Source of the DNA: Hyphomonas johnsonii MHS-2
Lineage (GTDB): Bacteria; Pseudomonadota; Alphaproteobacteria; Caulobacterales; Hyphomonadaceae
Reading direction: 5' to 3'
Assembly: GCF_000685275.1 (NCBI RefSeq)
Contig: NZ_ARYK01000001.1
Coordinates: 186,001-250,000, forward strand
DNA: 64,000 nt
Positions 1-14,376 of the stretch are shown one piece after another. A program made the translations under genes and the position numbers. The stretch's first letter is position 1. Each line of letters starts with the position of its first letter. Under the pieces are notes generated by a model that made no database searches, was not told the DNA's origin, and worked only from the letters and a program-made list of their open reading frames with translations.

Positions 1-1125
1 CTGACCGACGATTTCAACGGCGCGTCGCAGGAGGGCTTTGGCCGGTACCAGCGGACGATCCACAAGGGCGAGCGCTGGAGTGCATCCTATGCCTACCTGC
101 GGCCCATTGTCGGCGTGCGGCCCAATCTGACGGTGATTTCAACCGGCCTCGTCACGCGGGTGTTGATCGAGAATGGCCGCGCGACGGGTGTCGAAGTAGT
201 CGAGGGCATCGGCAGCCTGACGCAGGTGATCAAGGCTGACGTCGAAGTGGTGGTGTGCGCCGGCGCCGTCCAGTCGCCGCAGATCCTGATGCTGTCGGGT
301 ATCGGCAATCCGGAACACCTTGACCGGTTCAGCATCCCGGCAAAGGTCAAGTCGATGGGGGTCGGGCAGAACCTGCAGGATCACCTGGACGTCACCGTGA
401 TCCATGAAATGACCCAGCCGGTGTCGGCCTATTCGGCCCAGAAGGGCCTCAAGAAGGTCGGCGTGGGCCTGCGTTATCTCTACAATCAGACCGGCGCGGG
501 GGCGGACAACCACCTCCAGGTCGGCGCTTTCCTGAATTCGCGCGAAGGCCTCGCGATGCCGGACATCCAGGTCCACCTCGTCAATGCCATCATGATGGAT
601 CACGGCAATCACGATGCCCAGAAGGATGGCTTTACCGTGCATGCCTGTCAGTTACGCCCGGAAAGCCGGGGCACGATCTGCCTGGCGTCCAGCGACCCGT
701 TCGACGCGCCGTCCATAGACCCGAACTACCTGGCGACGGAGGAAGACCGGCGGGCGATGCGCGAGGCGGTCAAGATGATGCGTGACGTGTGTTCGCAATC
801 GGCCCTGGACGCCCTGCGCGGGACCGAGATATTGCCCGGCGTCAGCGTCGAGACCGATGAAGACATTGATGCCTTCGTGCGGCGCACGGGTGAAACGATC
901 TATCACCCTGTCGGGACGGTCGCGATGGGGGCCGACGACGACAGCCCGGTCGACGACCAGCTGAAAGTGCGCGGTGTCGACGGGCTGCGTGTGGTCGATG
1001 CGTCAGTGATCCCGACCCTGATCGGCGGCAATACCAACGCGCCGACGATCATGATCGCCGAGAAGGCGGCCGACATGATGCTGGGAAAACCGGCGCTTGC
1101 CCGCCAGGAGGCGGTACCGGCCTAG
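1..1125 (+). CDS. GMC-family FAD oxidoreductase (choline dehydrogenase-like), 5' truncated
   Basis: The frame is open from the first base, so the N-terminal FAD-binding (Rossmann) part lies outside the window and 374 residues are visible. The second GMC signature is present near base 275-306 (AGAVQSPQILMLSGIG). The C-terminal GMC domain follows, with the catalytic His in YHPVGTVAMG (about base 900) and the second catalytic residue, Asn, in GGNTNAPT (about base 1030). Family members oxidise alcohols or choline-like substrates with FAD. The substrate here cannot be told from sequence. The gene ends 3 bp before the stop of a convergent PAS gene. Confidence 0.9.
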   Translation: MTDDFNGASQEGFGRYQRTIHKGERWSASYAYLRPIVGVRPNLTVISTGLVTRVLIENGRATGVEVVEGIGSLTQVIKADVEVVVCAGAVQSPQILMLSGIGNPEHLDRFSIPAKVKSMGVGQNLQDHLDVTVIHEMTQPVSAYSAQKGLKKVGVGLRYLYNQTGAGADNHLQVGAFLNSREGLAMPDIQVHLVNAIMMDHGNHDAQKDGFTVHACQLRPESRGTICLASSDPFDAPSIDPNYLATEEDRRAMREAVKMMRDVCSQSALDALRGTEILPGVSVETDEDIDAFVRRTGETIYHPVGTVAMGADDDSPVDDQLKVRGVDGLRVVDASVIPTLIGGNTNAPTIMIAEKAADMMLGKPALARQEAVPA

Positions 1126-1128
1126 GGG

Positions 1129-1680
1129 TCAGGCGTTGCTGGCAACCAGGCGCAGATTCGGTCCCTCGACACGCGTGTCGGGCGGAACGAGCATGGAAAC
1201 GCGGTGGCGCCAGATCGGGCGTCCGGCCAGCAGCGCTTCGCCACCCAGCGTCTGGTAGAGGCCGAGCAGGCGCGGCGCCGTGGCCGGCATGCCGGCATGG
1301 ACGAGCGGCATCAGCGTGATTTCGATCTCGACCCGCTGGCCCGTCAGTGTCTCGCCGCGACCGCGGATGACACCGGGAGCCCCGTCGAATCGGACAGCTT
1401 CCATGAAATGGGCCATCATGGCGCGGTCCGGCCCGCTCCAGAAATTCAGGAAGTTGTGATGCGTCAGGTCGCGGCCGAGCAGGCCTGAAAGGCCCTCGCC
1501 GGCGGTGCGGAAGGTCCACGCACTGTCGGGCATGCGCTGGACCACGAACAATTGCTTGATCAGGTCCGGATGGTCTGCGACGCGGGGGTCGTCGACCGTA
1601 TTGCCGGACGGGCTTGCACTCATGCGGCGCCAGGCGTCGATCAGGACCTTAGTGTTTGGGTGTATGGACCGGTCGATCAT
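1129..1680 (-). CDS. PAS-domain protein of the PAS_5 type
   Basis: The 183-residue protein resembles the alphaproteobacterial PAS_5 family: a short N-terminal helix (LIDAWRRM), then a single PAS-like core with FVVQRMPDSAWTFRTAG and LLGRDLTHHNFLNFW. There is no attached kinase, cyclase or HTH. I chose ATG 1680 because GGAG lies about 9 nt upstream; an open frame continues to 1854 but looks non-coding. Its role is unknown; the family is found as stand-alone sensory or adaptor proteins. It faces the GMC oxidoreductase tail to tail and shares the 410-bp upstream region with the divergent TonB receptor gene. Confidence 0.75.
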   Translation of the reverse strand: MIDRSIHPNTKVLIDAWRRMSASPSGNTVDDPRVADHPDLIKQLFVVQRMPDSAWTFRTAGEGLSGLLGRDLTHHNFLNFWSGPDRAMMAHFMEAVRFDGAPGVIRGRGETLTGQRVEIEITLMPLVHAGMPATAPRLLGLYQTLGGEALLAGRPIWRHRVSMLVPPDTRVEGPNLRLVASNA

Positions 1681-2090
1681 GACTGGCTGTCTCCGTGGTG
1701 ATGCGTTTGCCCCTGATGGGCATTCCGGAGGTATCTTTCGCAATATCCATTCCAGTCCGCGCGGATCATGCGTGAGGGGAAATCTCCGTGGCAAGCACCG
1801 CCAAATTCCCCTGTCAGGGAGCGCAGACCCTCCAAAAGCGCCGCTCCGGGACACGCACTCCAGTCTTGCGTGTCAGGGCGACACAGTGACGACGGAAGCT
1901 CCGCATTGCATTCCGCCGCCCTCTATCTAACCCGTGTCCGGCGAGTCACGCCCATTAATCTTTTTTTGGGTTTGTGAAGTGCAGGTCTTGCGAAGTGGGG
2001 CAACGCAGGTAGTCCTGCCCATACCGTTAGCCGTCGCTTCCGAGCGATTTCCTCCACCTAGACTACACATACATTTAGGGAGAATACCGA
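1681..2090. other. Intergenic region between the PAS gene and the TonB receptor
   Basis: A 410-bp divergent control region. It must hold the promoters of both flanking genes. A short inverted repeat is visible at about 1996-2020 (GGGCA ... TGCCC). I see no convincing gene and no strong matches to a known operator. Confidence 0.5.
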
Positions 2091-4652
2091 GTGTCCAAGA
2101 CACATTCGCGTGCATCCGCACGCACGAATCTTAAAGCTGCCCTGACGTTCGGGGTCGGCCTTGCCGCTTTTGCGTCTTCCATGCCGGCCACGGCGCAGGA
2201 CACGGGTGACGAACAGACCCGCACCCTCCAGACCGTCACCATCACAGCGACCAAGCGCGAGCAGACCCTGCAGGACGTGCCGGTCGCCGTGTCGGTGGTA
2301 GATGCCAGCGTGATCGCAAAGGCACAGATCGTTGACCTCAACGACCTGCAGACCCTTGTGCCGTCGCTCGGCGTCGACCAGCTGCAGTCATCGGCAAACA
2401 CCAATTTCACCATTCGCGGCTTCGGTAACGGCGCCAACAATGCCGGGATCGAGCCTTCGGTCGGCATCTTCATTGACGGCGTCTACCGTTCGCGTTCCGC
2501 GTCGCAGATTTCGGACTTGCCGAACATCGAGCGTGTCGAAGTGCTGCGCGGGCCGCAGTCGACCCTTTTCGGCAAGAACGCCTCGGCCGGCGTCATCTCG
2601 GTGGTCACCAAGAAGCCGTCGTTCGAACTTGGCGGAAATGTCGAAGGCACGATCGCCAATTTCGATACGTATCGCGCAAAAGGCTACCTGACCGGACCGA
2701 TCACCGACACGCTCGCGTTCAGCCTGGGCGGCAGCTACAATACGCGTGAAGGCTATGTCGAGGATATCGGCGCCGGCCCGGATGCCAATGAACGCAACCG
2801 CTACGGTCTGCGCGGCGAATTGCTGTTCGAACCGAGCGAGAACATGTCGTTCCGCCTGATTGGCGACTATGACACGATCGACGAGATCTGCTGCGCGGCA
2901 GCGAACATCGTGAACGGCCCGACCGGCGCGGTGGTCAACCTGCTCGGCGGCCAGCTCGTTCCGGAAGACCCGTTCTCCTACAAGGTCGCCTACAATTTCG
3001 GATCGACCAACGAAATCGACAATGGTGGCGTATCACTCCAGGGCGACTTCGACCTCGGTGCGATGACGCTGACTTCGATCACGGCCTATCGCGAATCGAA
3101 CCTCGACCAGAATGCCGATTCCGACTTCACTAGCGCGGACCTGCTCGGCAAGAACGCCAATACAACGGATATCGAGACGTTCACGCAGGAAATTCGCCTG
3201 ACGTCGAACGGCACCGGCATGATCGACTGGATGGTTGGCGGCTTCTATTTCGACGAAACCGTCGCGATCGAGAACGACTTCCAGTACGGCACGGATTTCC
3301 GCGGCTATGCAGACTTCCTGTCCGGCGGGGCCCTCGACCTTGTCGAAGGCGCGCTCGGCCTTCCGGTCGGCCTGACCTTCGGCCAAGCAGGGCAGGGCAT
3401 GCAGGAAGAATTCGGCCAGGACAACACGGCCTGGTCGCTTTTCGGCACGGTTGACTGGCACCTGACAGACCGGTTCACGGCCACGCTGGGCCTGAACTAC
3501 ACCGAGGACGAAAAGGACGCTCACGGCAACATCCTCGTCACGGACGTGTTCTCGGGTGTTGATCTCGTCGCGGTCGGATTCGCCCAGGCCCTTGGCGGCT
3601 TTGGCGTTGACGCCACCGACCCGGCGCAGGTCGGAGCCTTTGCGGCCAACAATCCTGCTGCATTCGCTGCCATCCAGGCAGGGGCACAGGATCCGGCACA
3701 GAACGCGCTGCTCGGCCTCCAGCCACTGCAGTTCCTGCCGCCGTTCCTCAACTTCCCGAACGCGGTCGAGGATGGTCACTCCAACGATGACGACCTGACA
3801 TACACGTTCAGGCTGGCCTATGACGCATCGGACTTCGTGAACCTCTACGCGTCTTACGGAACGGGCTTCAAGGCGACGTCCTGGAACCTGTCGCGCGACA
3901 GCCGGCCGTTCGCGTCGGACTTCATCCCGGGGTCACCGGTGACGAGCCCGGGATCCTCCCCGATCCGGGATGCCGGAATCGCGGTGCCGAATCTGACGAC
4001 CGGTACACGTTATGCCGGTCCTGAAGAGGCCAAGGTCTTCGAAGTCGGCGCCAAGGTTGCGACCGATTCGTTTGCCTTCAACGTCGCTTTCTTCGACCAG
4101 ATCATCGAAGGCTTCCAGTCGAACGTGTTCACTGGCACCGGCTTCGCGCTGGCCAATGCCGGCAAGCAGTCGACCCGCGGCCTTGAGGTGGATGCATCGT
4201 GGAATGTGTCGGACAACCTGCTGCTGACCTTCGCAGGGACGTTCCAGGATCCGGTCTATGACAGCTTCCCGGACTCGGCGAGCGGAGACCTGTCCGGCAA
4301 GACACCGGCTGATATCCCGGAAACGGCGACCGTCACGTCGGCGACCTATACGTTCGACTACAAGACCCTTGAAGCGTTCGTGCGGACCGACTGGCAGTAC
4401 CAGAGCCCGACGGTCTACTTCGATGATCCGCTGAACCAGGCCCTCATCGGCAACGAGAAGGAAATCAGCACGTGGAACGCTTCGGCGGGCTTCACGACCG
4501 AGAACGGTCTCGGGGTTTCCATCTGGGGACGGAACATTTTTGACGACCAGTACATCACGGTCGCGTTCCCCGCGGTTGCCCAGGCCGGGTCGCTTACCGG
4601 CTATCCGAACCAGCCAGCCACCTACGGCGTGACAGTGCGCAAGTCGTTCTAG
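2091..4652 (+). CDS. TonB-dependent outer-membrane receptor
   Basis: An 853-residue protein. Residues 1-36 are a Sec signal peptide (twin-Arg-free, ending ATAQ), then a TonB-box-like stretch (LQTVTITATK), a plug domain with the typical VPVAVSVVDA and VEVLRGPQSTLFGKNASAG motifs (about 60-170), and a 22-strand-type beta-barrel to the C-terminal Phe (TVRKSF). It would bind and import a ligand across the outer membrane using TonB-ExbBD energy. The ligand is unknown; the VEVLRGPQSTLFGKNA form is common among receptors for plant-derived or xenobiotic organics in Sphingomonadales and Hyphomonadales. The start is GTG 2091, preceded by AGGGAG at 2077-2082. No regulator is encoded next to it, apart from the divergent PAS protein. 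Confidence 0.95.
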   Translation: MSKTHSRASARTNLKAALTFGVGLAAFASSMPATAQDTGDEQTRTLQTVTITATKREQTLQDVPVAVSVVDASVIAKAQIVDLNDLQTLVPSLGVDQLQSSANTNFTIRGFGNGANNAGIEPSVGIFIDGVYRSRSASQISDLPNIERVEVLRGPQSTLFGKNASAGVISVVTKKPSFELGGNVEGTIANFDTYRAKGYLTGPITDTLAFSLGGSYNTREGYVEDIGAGPDANERNRYGLRGELLFEPSENMSFRLIGDYDTIDEICCAAANIVNGPTGAVVNLLGGQLVPEDPFSYKVAYNFGSTNEIDNGGVSLQGDFDLGAMTLTSITAYRESNLDQNADSDFTSADLLGKNANTTDIETFTQEIRLTSNGTGMIDWMVGGFYFDETVAIENDFQYGTDFRGYADFLSGGALDLVEGALGLPVGLTFGQAGQGMQEEFGQDNTAWSLFGTVDWHLTDRFTATLGLNYTEDEKDAHGNILVTDVFSGVDLVAVGFAQALGGFGVDATDPAQVGAFAANNPAAFAAIQAGAQDPAQNALLGLQPLQFLPPFLNFPNAVEDGHSNDDDLTYTFRLAYDASDFVNLYASYGTGFKATSWNLSRDSRPFASDFIPGSPVTSPGSSPIRDAGIAVPNLTTGTRYAGPEEAKVFEVGAKVATDSFAFNVAFFDQIIEGFQSNVFTGTGFALANAGKQSTRGLEVDASWNVSDNLLLTFAGTFQDPVYDSFPDSASGDLSGKTPADIPETATVTSATYTFDYKTLEAFVRTDWQYQSPTVYFDDPLNQALIGNEKEISTWNASAGFTTENGLGVSIWGRNIFDDQYITVAFPAVAQAGSLTGYPNQPATYGVTVRKSF

Positions 4653-4676
4653 GCATTTCGCCATCCATTGAAGAAA

Positions 4677-4708
4677 GCCCCGTCGCTTGCGGCGGGGCTT
4701 TTTCTTTG
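4677..4708 (+). terminator. Rho-independent terminator of the TonB receptor gene
   Basis: Six-base GC arms GCCCCG (4677-4682) and CGGGGC (4693-4698) are followed by TTTTTCTTT. It starts 25 bp after the receptor stop codon. Confidence 0.85.
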
Positions 4709-4829
4709 CCTATCGGACCCGCCAGGGACGGTGGCGTGTCCACGGTTCACCGATGGTGCGGCGCGGGCCTGCCAATACCGGACAGTGTGTCTATATAGAA
4801 GGCAGAGTGAATTGCGTTACGGAGGCCCC

Positions 4830-5537
4830 ATGGCCCGACACCCCGGCCGCCCGCCGATCATCAATGCGCCCCCCTGGGTAACCGGGCTGGCGCTGGCGTT
4901 GCTGGTTGCGCATGGCGCGCGGGTGCTGATGAGTACCGACATACAGGACATCATCCTGTGGAACACCGCACTGTTTCCTGAGCGGTTCTGGGGCTGGTGG
5001 GGTGCGTCGCTGCCGCCCGGCGCACCCTATCCCTATCCGAATGCCCTCCTGGCGCTCGCAACGCTGTTCACGACGGCATTCGTCCACAGTGGCTGGGCAC
5101 ATGTCGGCGTGAATGCGGCGATGCTGGTGGGCGTTGGAAAGCCCGTGCATGACATGCTCGACCAGCCGGCACCGGGCGAGCGACGGCGTGGTGGGGCATT
5201 GTTCCTGCTGGTCTTCATGTTCAGCGTGGCGGGCGGCTCGGTCGCCCATCTCATCGCGCACTTCCCGGACGGGATGCCGGCCATCGGTGCGTCCGGCGGC
5301 GTGTCGGGCCTGATCGCAGCAGTCCTGCTCGGACAGGGCGGCCCGCAGGCCCGGCTGCTGTCGCGCCCCTTCCTGACAGCCAGCGCGGTGTTTGCGGTCG
5401 CAAACATCGTTCTCGCCCTGATTGGTCCGGCCATGCTGGGGGGCGGAATCGCCTGGCAGGCCCACATGGGCGGGTATTTTGCCGGCGCATTGATCTTCCG
5501 ATTGCTGATGTGGCGGCGCGTGCGCGCGCAAGCCTGA
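4830..5537 (+). CDS. Rhomboid-family intramembrane serine protease
   Basis: A 235-residue polytopic membrane protein with six or so hydrophobic segments. The rhomboid catalytic Ser lies in GASGGVSG (about residue 153-160) and the partner His in QAHMGGYFAG near the C terminus. The N-terminal half has HSGWAHVGVNAAML, matching the conserved His/Asn region of TM2. Rhomboids cleave single-pass substrates inside the inner membrane; the substrate is unknown. I chose ATG 4830 because GGAGG sits at 4821-4825; the open frame reaches back to 4668 but that part overlaps the terminator. It appears to be monocistronic. Confidence 0.85.
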   Translation: MARHPGRPPIINAPPWVTGLALALLVAHGARVLMSTDIQDIILWNTALFPERFWGWWGASLPPGAPYPYPNALLALATLFTTAFVHSGWAHVGVNAAMLVGVGKPVHDMLDQPAPGERRRGGALFLLVFMFSVAGGSVAHLIAHFPDGMPAIGASGGVSGLIAAVLLGQGGPQARLLSRPFLTASAVFAVANIVLALIGPAMLGGGIAWQAHMGGYFAGALIFRLLMWRRVRAQA

Positions 5538-5626
5538 GCCCGAACTTCATCGATTCGGCGGCGCTGATGTGCTAGGATCGAAGGATATATGAGCCGGGAC
5601 TGCCGGCCGAGGCTTGGAGGATGCTA

Positions 5627-6061
5627 ATGACCATTGACCAGATCCTGAACGACAAGGGACAGGAAGTGATATCCGTCGGCGCGGAGAATACGCTGAACGA
5701 AGCCGCAAAGGTGCTGGATGTCCGGCGGATCGGCGCGGTGGTTGCCCTCGACGACGGCGGCGCGATCATCGGCGTGCTCTCGGAGCGCGACATCGTGCGC
5801 CAGGTGGCGCGCCTCGGTCACAACGCGCTGGAAATGAAAGTGGGCGATGCCATGACCCGCGATGTGGTCACCGTCACGTCAACCATGCGGATCGACCACG
5901 CCATGCAGCTGATGACCGACAGGCGGATTCGCCACTTGCCGGTCCTGCGCAATGACCGGATGATCGGATTCGTCTCGATCGGTGACCTCGTGAAGTGGAA
6001 GATTGCCGAGACCGAGGCCGAAGCCGAGGCCATGAAATCGTATCTTTCGGCCCAATACTGA
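5627..6061 (+). CDS. Small CBS-domain-pair protein
   Basis: A 144-residue soluble protein made only of two CBS repeats (about 10-65 and 73-130), with SERDIVRQVA in the first and a matching IGDLVKWKI at the end of the second. CBS pairs bind adenosyl ligands such as AMP, ATP or SAM and act as energy sensors; stand-alone versions usually regulate a partner enzyme. Two ATGs are close: 5621 is directly abutted by GGAGG (5616-5620), whereas 5627 lies 6 nt from it, so 5627 is preferred. It precedes the rRNA operon but is probably not co-transcribed with it. Confidence 0.9.
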   Translation: MTIDQILNDKGQEVISVGAENTLNEAAKVLDVRRIGAVVALDDGGAIIGVLSERDIVRQVARLGHNALEMKVGDAMTRDVVTVTSTMRIDHAMQLMTDRRIRHLPVLRNDRMIGFVSIGDLVKWKIAETEAEAEAMKSYLSAQY

Positions 6062-6217
6062 GACTATTTCAGTGAATCTTGCGAATATCTGCTGAAACCC
6101 TGCTTTGGGGGGTTGCGGCCTGCGCGAAGGGGGGGTATCCCCCGGCCTCCGCACCAAAGACCTCACGGTTTCTGGAGCGGGCCCCGCAGACGGGCTGCTA
6201 ATTAGGCGAAATAGTTC

Positions 6218-6247
6218 TTGATATTTCCCCCGAACAGCGGCTATATA
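6218..6247 (+). promoter_or_regulatory. Candidate upstream rrn promoter
   Basis: TTGATA (6218-6223), an 18-bp spacer and TATATA (6242-6247) match a housekeeping sigma promoter, about 455 bp upstream of the mature 16S 5' end. Nothing coding lies between 6062 and the 16S gene, which is typical of long rrn leaders. Confidence 0.5.
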
Positions 6248-6368
6248 TGCGGTTCTTCGAAATGCCTGAATTTGCAGGCCGTCACAACGGTCGACAAATT
6301 TCTTTGCGCCAAAAACCTGCGGTTCCGATGGTTAAACATCTAGACTGCAGAAAGCGGAAAAAAGGGTG

Positions 6369-6397
6369 TTGACGGGGTAAGAAGCGGCCCATATAAG
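6369..6397 (+). promoter_or_regulatory. Candidate main rrn promoter
   Basis: TTGACG (6369-6374), a 17-bp spacer and TATAAG (6392-6397) form the best -35/-10 pair upstream of the 16S gene. The bases just after the -10 are GC-rich (CCGCC), as is common in stringently controlled rRNA promoters. Confidence 0.65.
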
Positions 6398-6455
6398 CCG
6401 CCTCTTCCGGACGAGGGCAGCGCCCTTCGATGGTCTACCGGAACTACGGTTCCAG

Positions 6456-6490
6456 CTGTTTGACATTGTAAGAGATTAGGAAGAGAAACG
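6456..6490 (+). promoter_or_regulatory. rrn leader antitermination-type (boxA-like) element
   Basis: The leader contains CTGTTTGACATTGTAAGAG followed by GAAGAGAAACG, a block widely conserved in alphaproteobacterial rRNA leaders and likely the nut/boxA region. A related block (TTTGTCATTGTAAGGG) recurs before the 23S gene. Confidence 0.5.
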
Positions 6491-6702
6491 CAGGCGGCGT
6501 GAAGGCTTGCGGACACGGGCTTCGGCCACGGTCCAAACGATCACGACGGATGCGTTTCTTGAGAAAATTCTTTTTCCATCGATCAGGTTTCGGCCTGGTC
6601 TTTGTGACTAAGGGTTTCTCGTCAAAGAACGCAATTACTTGATGCTTATATAGCAACAGTTGCCGTCCTTATTCCAAAGGACGGATCGTCAGATCAACAC
6701 TC

Positions 6703-8164
<1,462 letters not shown>

Positions 8165-8384
8165 GCTTTGGATTGTCTGGTTCGCCAGGCTCTGGAGCTC
8201 TAAAGAACATATCGCCCCCTTGAGGGGCAAAACTATAGCGGTCATCGCGCCGTCTTCGTTTCTCTTCCTTCGTTCGTACTTCGGGCCAGCCTCGCGCCGG
8301 CCTGAACATTAAGCGAGCCCTGCGGGCGCTTGTTATCGCCTGTCTTCGACTTTGACTGTGTGGCTCTACCGAGTTGCTGGTCAC

Positions 8385-8461
<77 letters not shown>

Positions 8462-8511
8462 TCGAAGCCTGTTCCGGCAGGGTAGGGAGCGCGCTTGCGG
8501 ATGCCCGGTTT

Positions 8512-8587
8512 GGGGCCTTAGCTCAGCTGGGAGAGCGCCTGATTTGCATTCAGGAGGTCAGCGGTTCGATCCCGCTAGGCTCCACCA
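8512..8587 (+). tRNA. tRNA-Ala (TGC)
   Basis: A 76-nt cloverleaf with encoded CCA. The acceptor is GGGGCCT/AGGCTCC and the anticodon loop TTTGCAT gives TGC. It is the second tRNA of the 16S-23S spacer. Confidence 0.97.
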
Positions 8588-8649
8588 TCCGCTATTCGAC
8601 ACGAACGAAAGAAGTTTACCGTTTTCCGGACCCGTTGGGTTCCGGGATA

Positions 8650-8670
8650 TTTGTCATTGTAAGGGAAAGA
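8650..8670 (+). promoter_or_regulatory. boxA-like element before the 23S gene
   Basis: TTTGTCATTGTAAGGGAAAG in the spacer repeats the core of the 16S leader block at 6456-6490, as expected for a second antitermination site ahead of 23S. Confidence 0.45.
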
Positions 8671-8852
8671 TTGATCCGGCCGGCCGCCACCCCTCGTGGG
8701 CGCGCGTCACCAGCCTCAGCCGAATAACCGGCCGCGCAGCAATGTGCGGTATTGGTAAAGGGTCAGTCTGCAAGAAACCAACATGTCTGATCGAGACCTA
8801 TGTTGCATGTGGCAGCGCGTATGCGTTTTTCACTGCACATGGGTTTCAAAAA

Positions 8853-11628
<2,776 letters not shown>

Positions 11629-11722
11629 AAACTCGTGTGTAGTGTAAAGCGCATCGCTATTGCTCATACATCGTCTCGAAACGACATATTGGTTTCTTCT
11701 TGCATCCTTGCTGGTTTCCGCC

Positions 11723-11840
11723 GACCCGGTGGTTATGGCAGGGGGTCCCCACCCGATCCCATCCCGAACTCGGTCGTTAAGCCCCCTTGCGCCAATGGTA
11801 CTACGTCTTAAGGCGTGGGAGAGTAGGTCGCTGCCGGGTC
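11723..11840 (+). rRNA. rrf: 5S ribosomal RNA
   Basis: Complementary termini GACCCGG and CCGGGTC enclose about 118 nt with the conserved CCCATCCCGAACTCGG and GGGAGAGTAGG blocks. It lies about 95 bp after the 23S gene. Confidence 0.95.
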
Positions 11841-12020
11841 CGCAGAACCCAGCGAAGATGCATCTTGCAGACAAAAATCTTTCCATTACTTCGAACAGCC
11901 GTCTCGCGACGGCTTGCCGTGACGGACCTTGGTCCACACGGCTCATGTCCGGCCTCAGCCTGGAACGGCGGGCCGGATTTGCATTTCAGGGCCTGGTCCC
12001 TTAAATGCTTATACAGTTGA

Positions 12021-12097
<77 letters not shown>

Positions 12098-12103
12098 AAC
12101 AGG

Positions 12104-12139
12104 CCCCTGATTTCTTTGCGGAAATCAGGGGTTTTTTTT
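12104..12139 (+). terminator. Rho-independent terminator of the rrn operon
   Basis: Perfect 11-bp arms CCCCTGATTTC (12104-12114) and GAAATCAGGGG (12121-12131) around a 6-nt loop, followed by eight T. A near copy lies at 13754-13795. Confidence 0.95.
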
Positions 12140-12216
12140 GATTCCGGTTCCGGTGGCCTCGCTTCGGCGGTGCCTGCGAGCCGTCAGTCAGACTTGGCCG
12201 GCCGCCGCATTGGGTC

Positions 12217-13620
<1,404 letters not shown>

Positions 13621-13705
13621 TCATGCTGTTCGTGTGGCAAAGTAATCTGCGTGAACAAAGAGCTATCGCTCGTATTGTCGCGCGTCCTGTCGCCGCAGTT
13701 TGACT

Positions 13706-13730
13706 GGAACGGCGTGGCAGCGGCCTCGTC
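13706..13730 (+). promoter_or_regulatory. Weak EcfG-type promoter candidate, orphan
   Basis: GGAAC (13706-13710), 16-bp spacer, CGTC (13727-13730): one mismatch from GGAAC-N16-CGTT. The transcript would run about 55 nt into the terminator at 13754-13795, so it could yield a small RNA or a leader attenuator ahead of the NepR-like gene. It may be chance. Confidence 0.3.
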
Positions 13731-13753
13731 CTTACGCGCGCGGTCGCACATAA

Positions 13754-13795
13754 ACAGGCCCCTGATTTCCTTTCGGGAATCAAGGGCCTGTTTTT
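13754..13795 (+). terminator. Strong hairpin terminator with no obvious upstream gene
   Basis: Arms ACAGGCCC (13754-13761) and GGGCCTGT (13784-13791), extended by TGATTTCC and GGGAATCA, are followed by TTTTT. It shares 18 bp with the rrn terminator region (AAACAGGCCCCTGATTTC). No + strand gene ends just before it. Confidence 0.75.
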
Positions 13796-13896
13796 GATTC
13801 TGCAAATGTTGTTTTGACTTTACGCTTTTGTGTTGTGACAAATCAGGCCTATACTGGCACTTAACGTGTCTTTAGTTCCGGGTGGAGGGACGCACC

Positions 13897-14082
13897 GTGG
13901 GCGGCCAGAGTGGCGAGAACAAACCTGGAATGGGCGCGCCGCGCCGGCCGTCTCGCTGGCTTGAGCAAAAGCGCATGTCGGACGCATTGCGCACGGCCTA
14001 CGGGGATGTGGTGAACGAACCTGTTCCCGACAACCTGAAACACCTCATCCAGACGATCCGGCAAAAGTCTGCCGGCAAATAG
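13897..14082 (+). CDS. NepR-like anti-sigma protein, second copy
   Basis: A 61-residue protein whose second half (SDALRTAYGDVVNEPVPDN, LKHLIQTIRQ) matches the two-helix NepR domain, which holds EcfG sigma factors inactive until phosphorylated PhyR titrates it. A canonical nepR lies in the GSR locus at 22409-22600, so this would be a paralogue. GTG 13897 is chosen because GGAGG lies 8 nt upstream; a longer GTG start at 13882 lacks a site. It is followed after 75 bp by the convergent entericidin gene. The family assignment rests on the EPVPD core; that it binds sigma is inference. Confidence 0.7.
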   Translation: MGGQSGENKPGMGAPRRPSRWLEQKRMSDALRTAYGDVVNEPVPDNLKHLIQTIRQKSAGK

Positions 14083-14157
14083 GCCGGACACAGAAACGCA
14101 CGCCGGCATTCCTGCCCGCGTGCGTGCCCGTTGTATTCGATTTCCCCAGTGCAGGAA

Positions 14158-14295
14158 TTACTTGGCGTTGTTTGCGGCGTCTTCGATTGAATCGCCGGTT
14201 GCTTCCACATCCTGGCCAACGCCCTCGATCGTGTTGCAGGCCGAAAGGGCAAGCACGAGCGCCACAACACCGAAAATCTTCATCATGTTCAACAT
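14158..14295 (-). CDS. Entericidin A/B-family small lipoprotein
   Basis: A 45-residue protein: MLNMMKIFGVVALVLALSAC is a lipoprotein signal with lipobox (LSAC), then the family motif NTIEGVGQDVEATG and an acidic tail ending AANNAK. Entericidin-type lipoproteins are small envelope proteins that are often stress induced; the bacteriolytic role described for EcnB should not be assumed. ATG 14295 is preceded by AAGGAG at 9 nt. A perfect EcfG-type promoter lies 34 bp upstream, placing the gene in the predicted general stress regulon. Confidence 0.88.
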   Translation of the reverse strand: MLNMMKIFGVVALVLALSACNTIEGVGQDVEATGDSIEDAANNAK

Positions 14296-14328
14296 AGGTA
14301 GGGTCTCCTTCCGTTTACCTCACCTACG

Positions 14329-14353
14329 AACGCGCTTGGCGGGCCCGTGTTCC
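14329..14353 (-). promoter_or_regulatory. EcfG-type promoter of the entericidin gene
   Basis: On the minus strand GGAAC (14353-14349), 16-bp spacer, CGTT (14332-14329), matching the known alphaproteobacterial GSR consensus exactly. It points to the entericidin start 34 bp away. Confidence 0.8.
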
Positions 14354-14376
14354 CGGCTTTCGTTCCACGAACGAAT

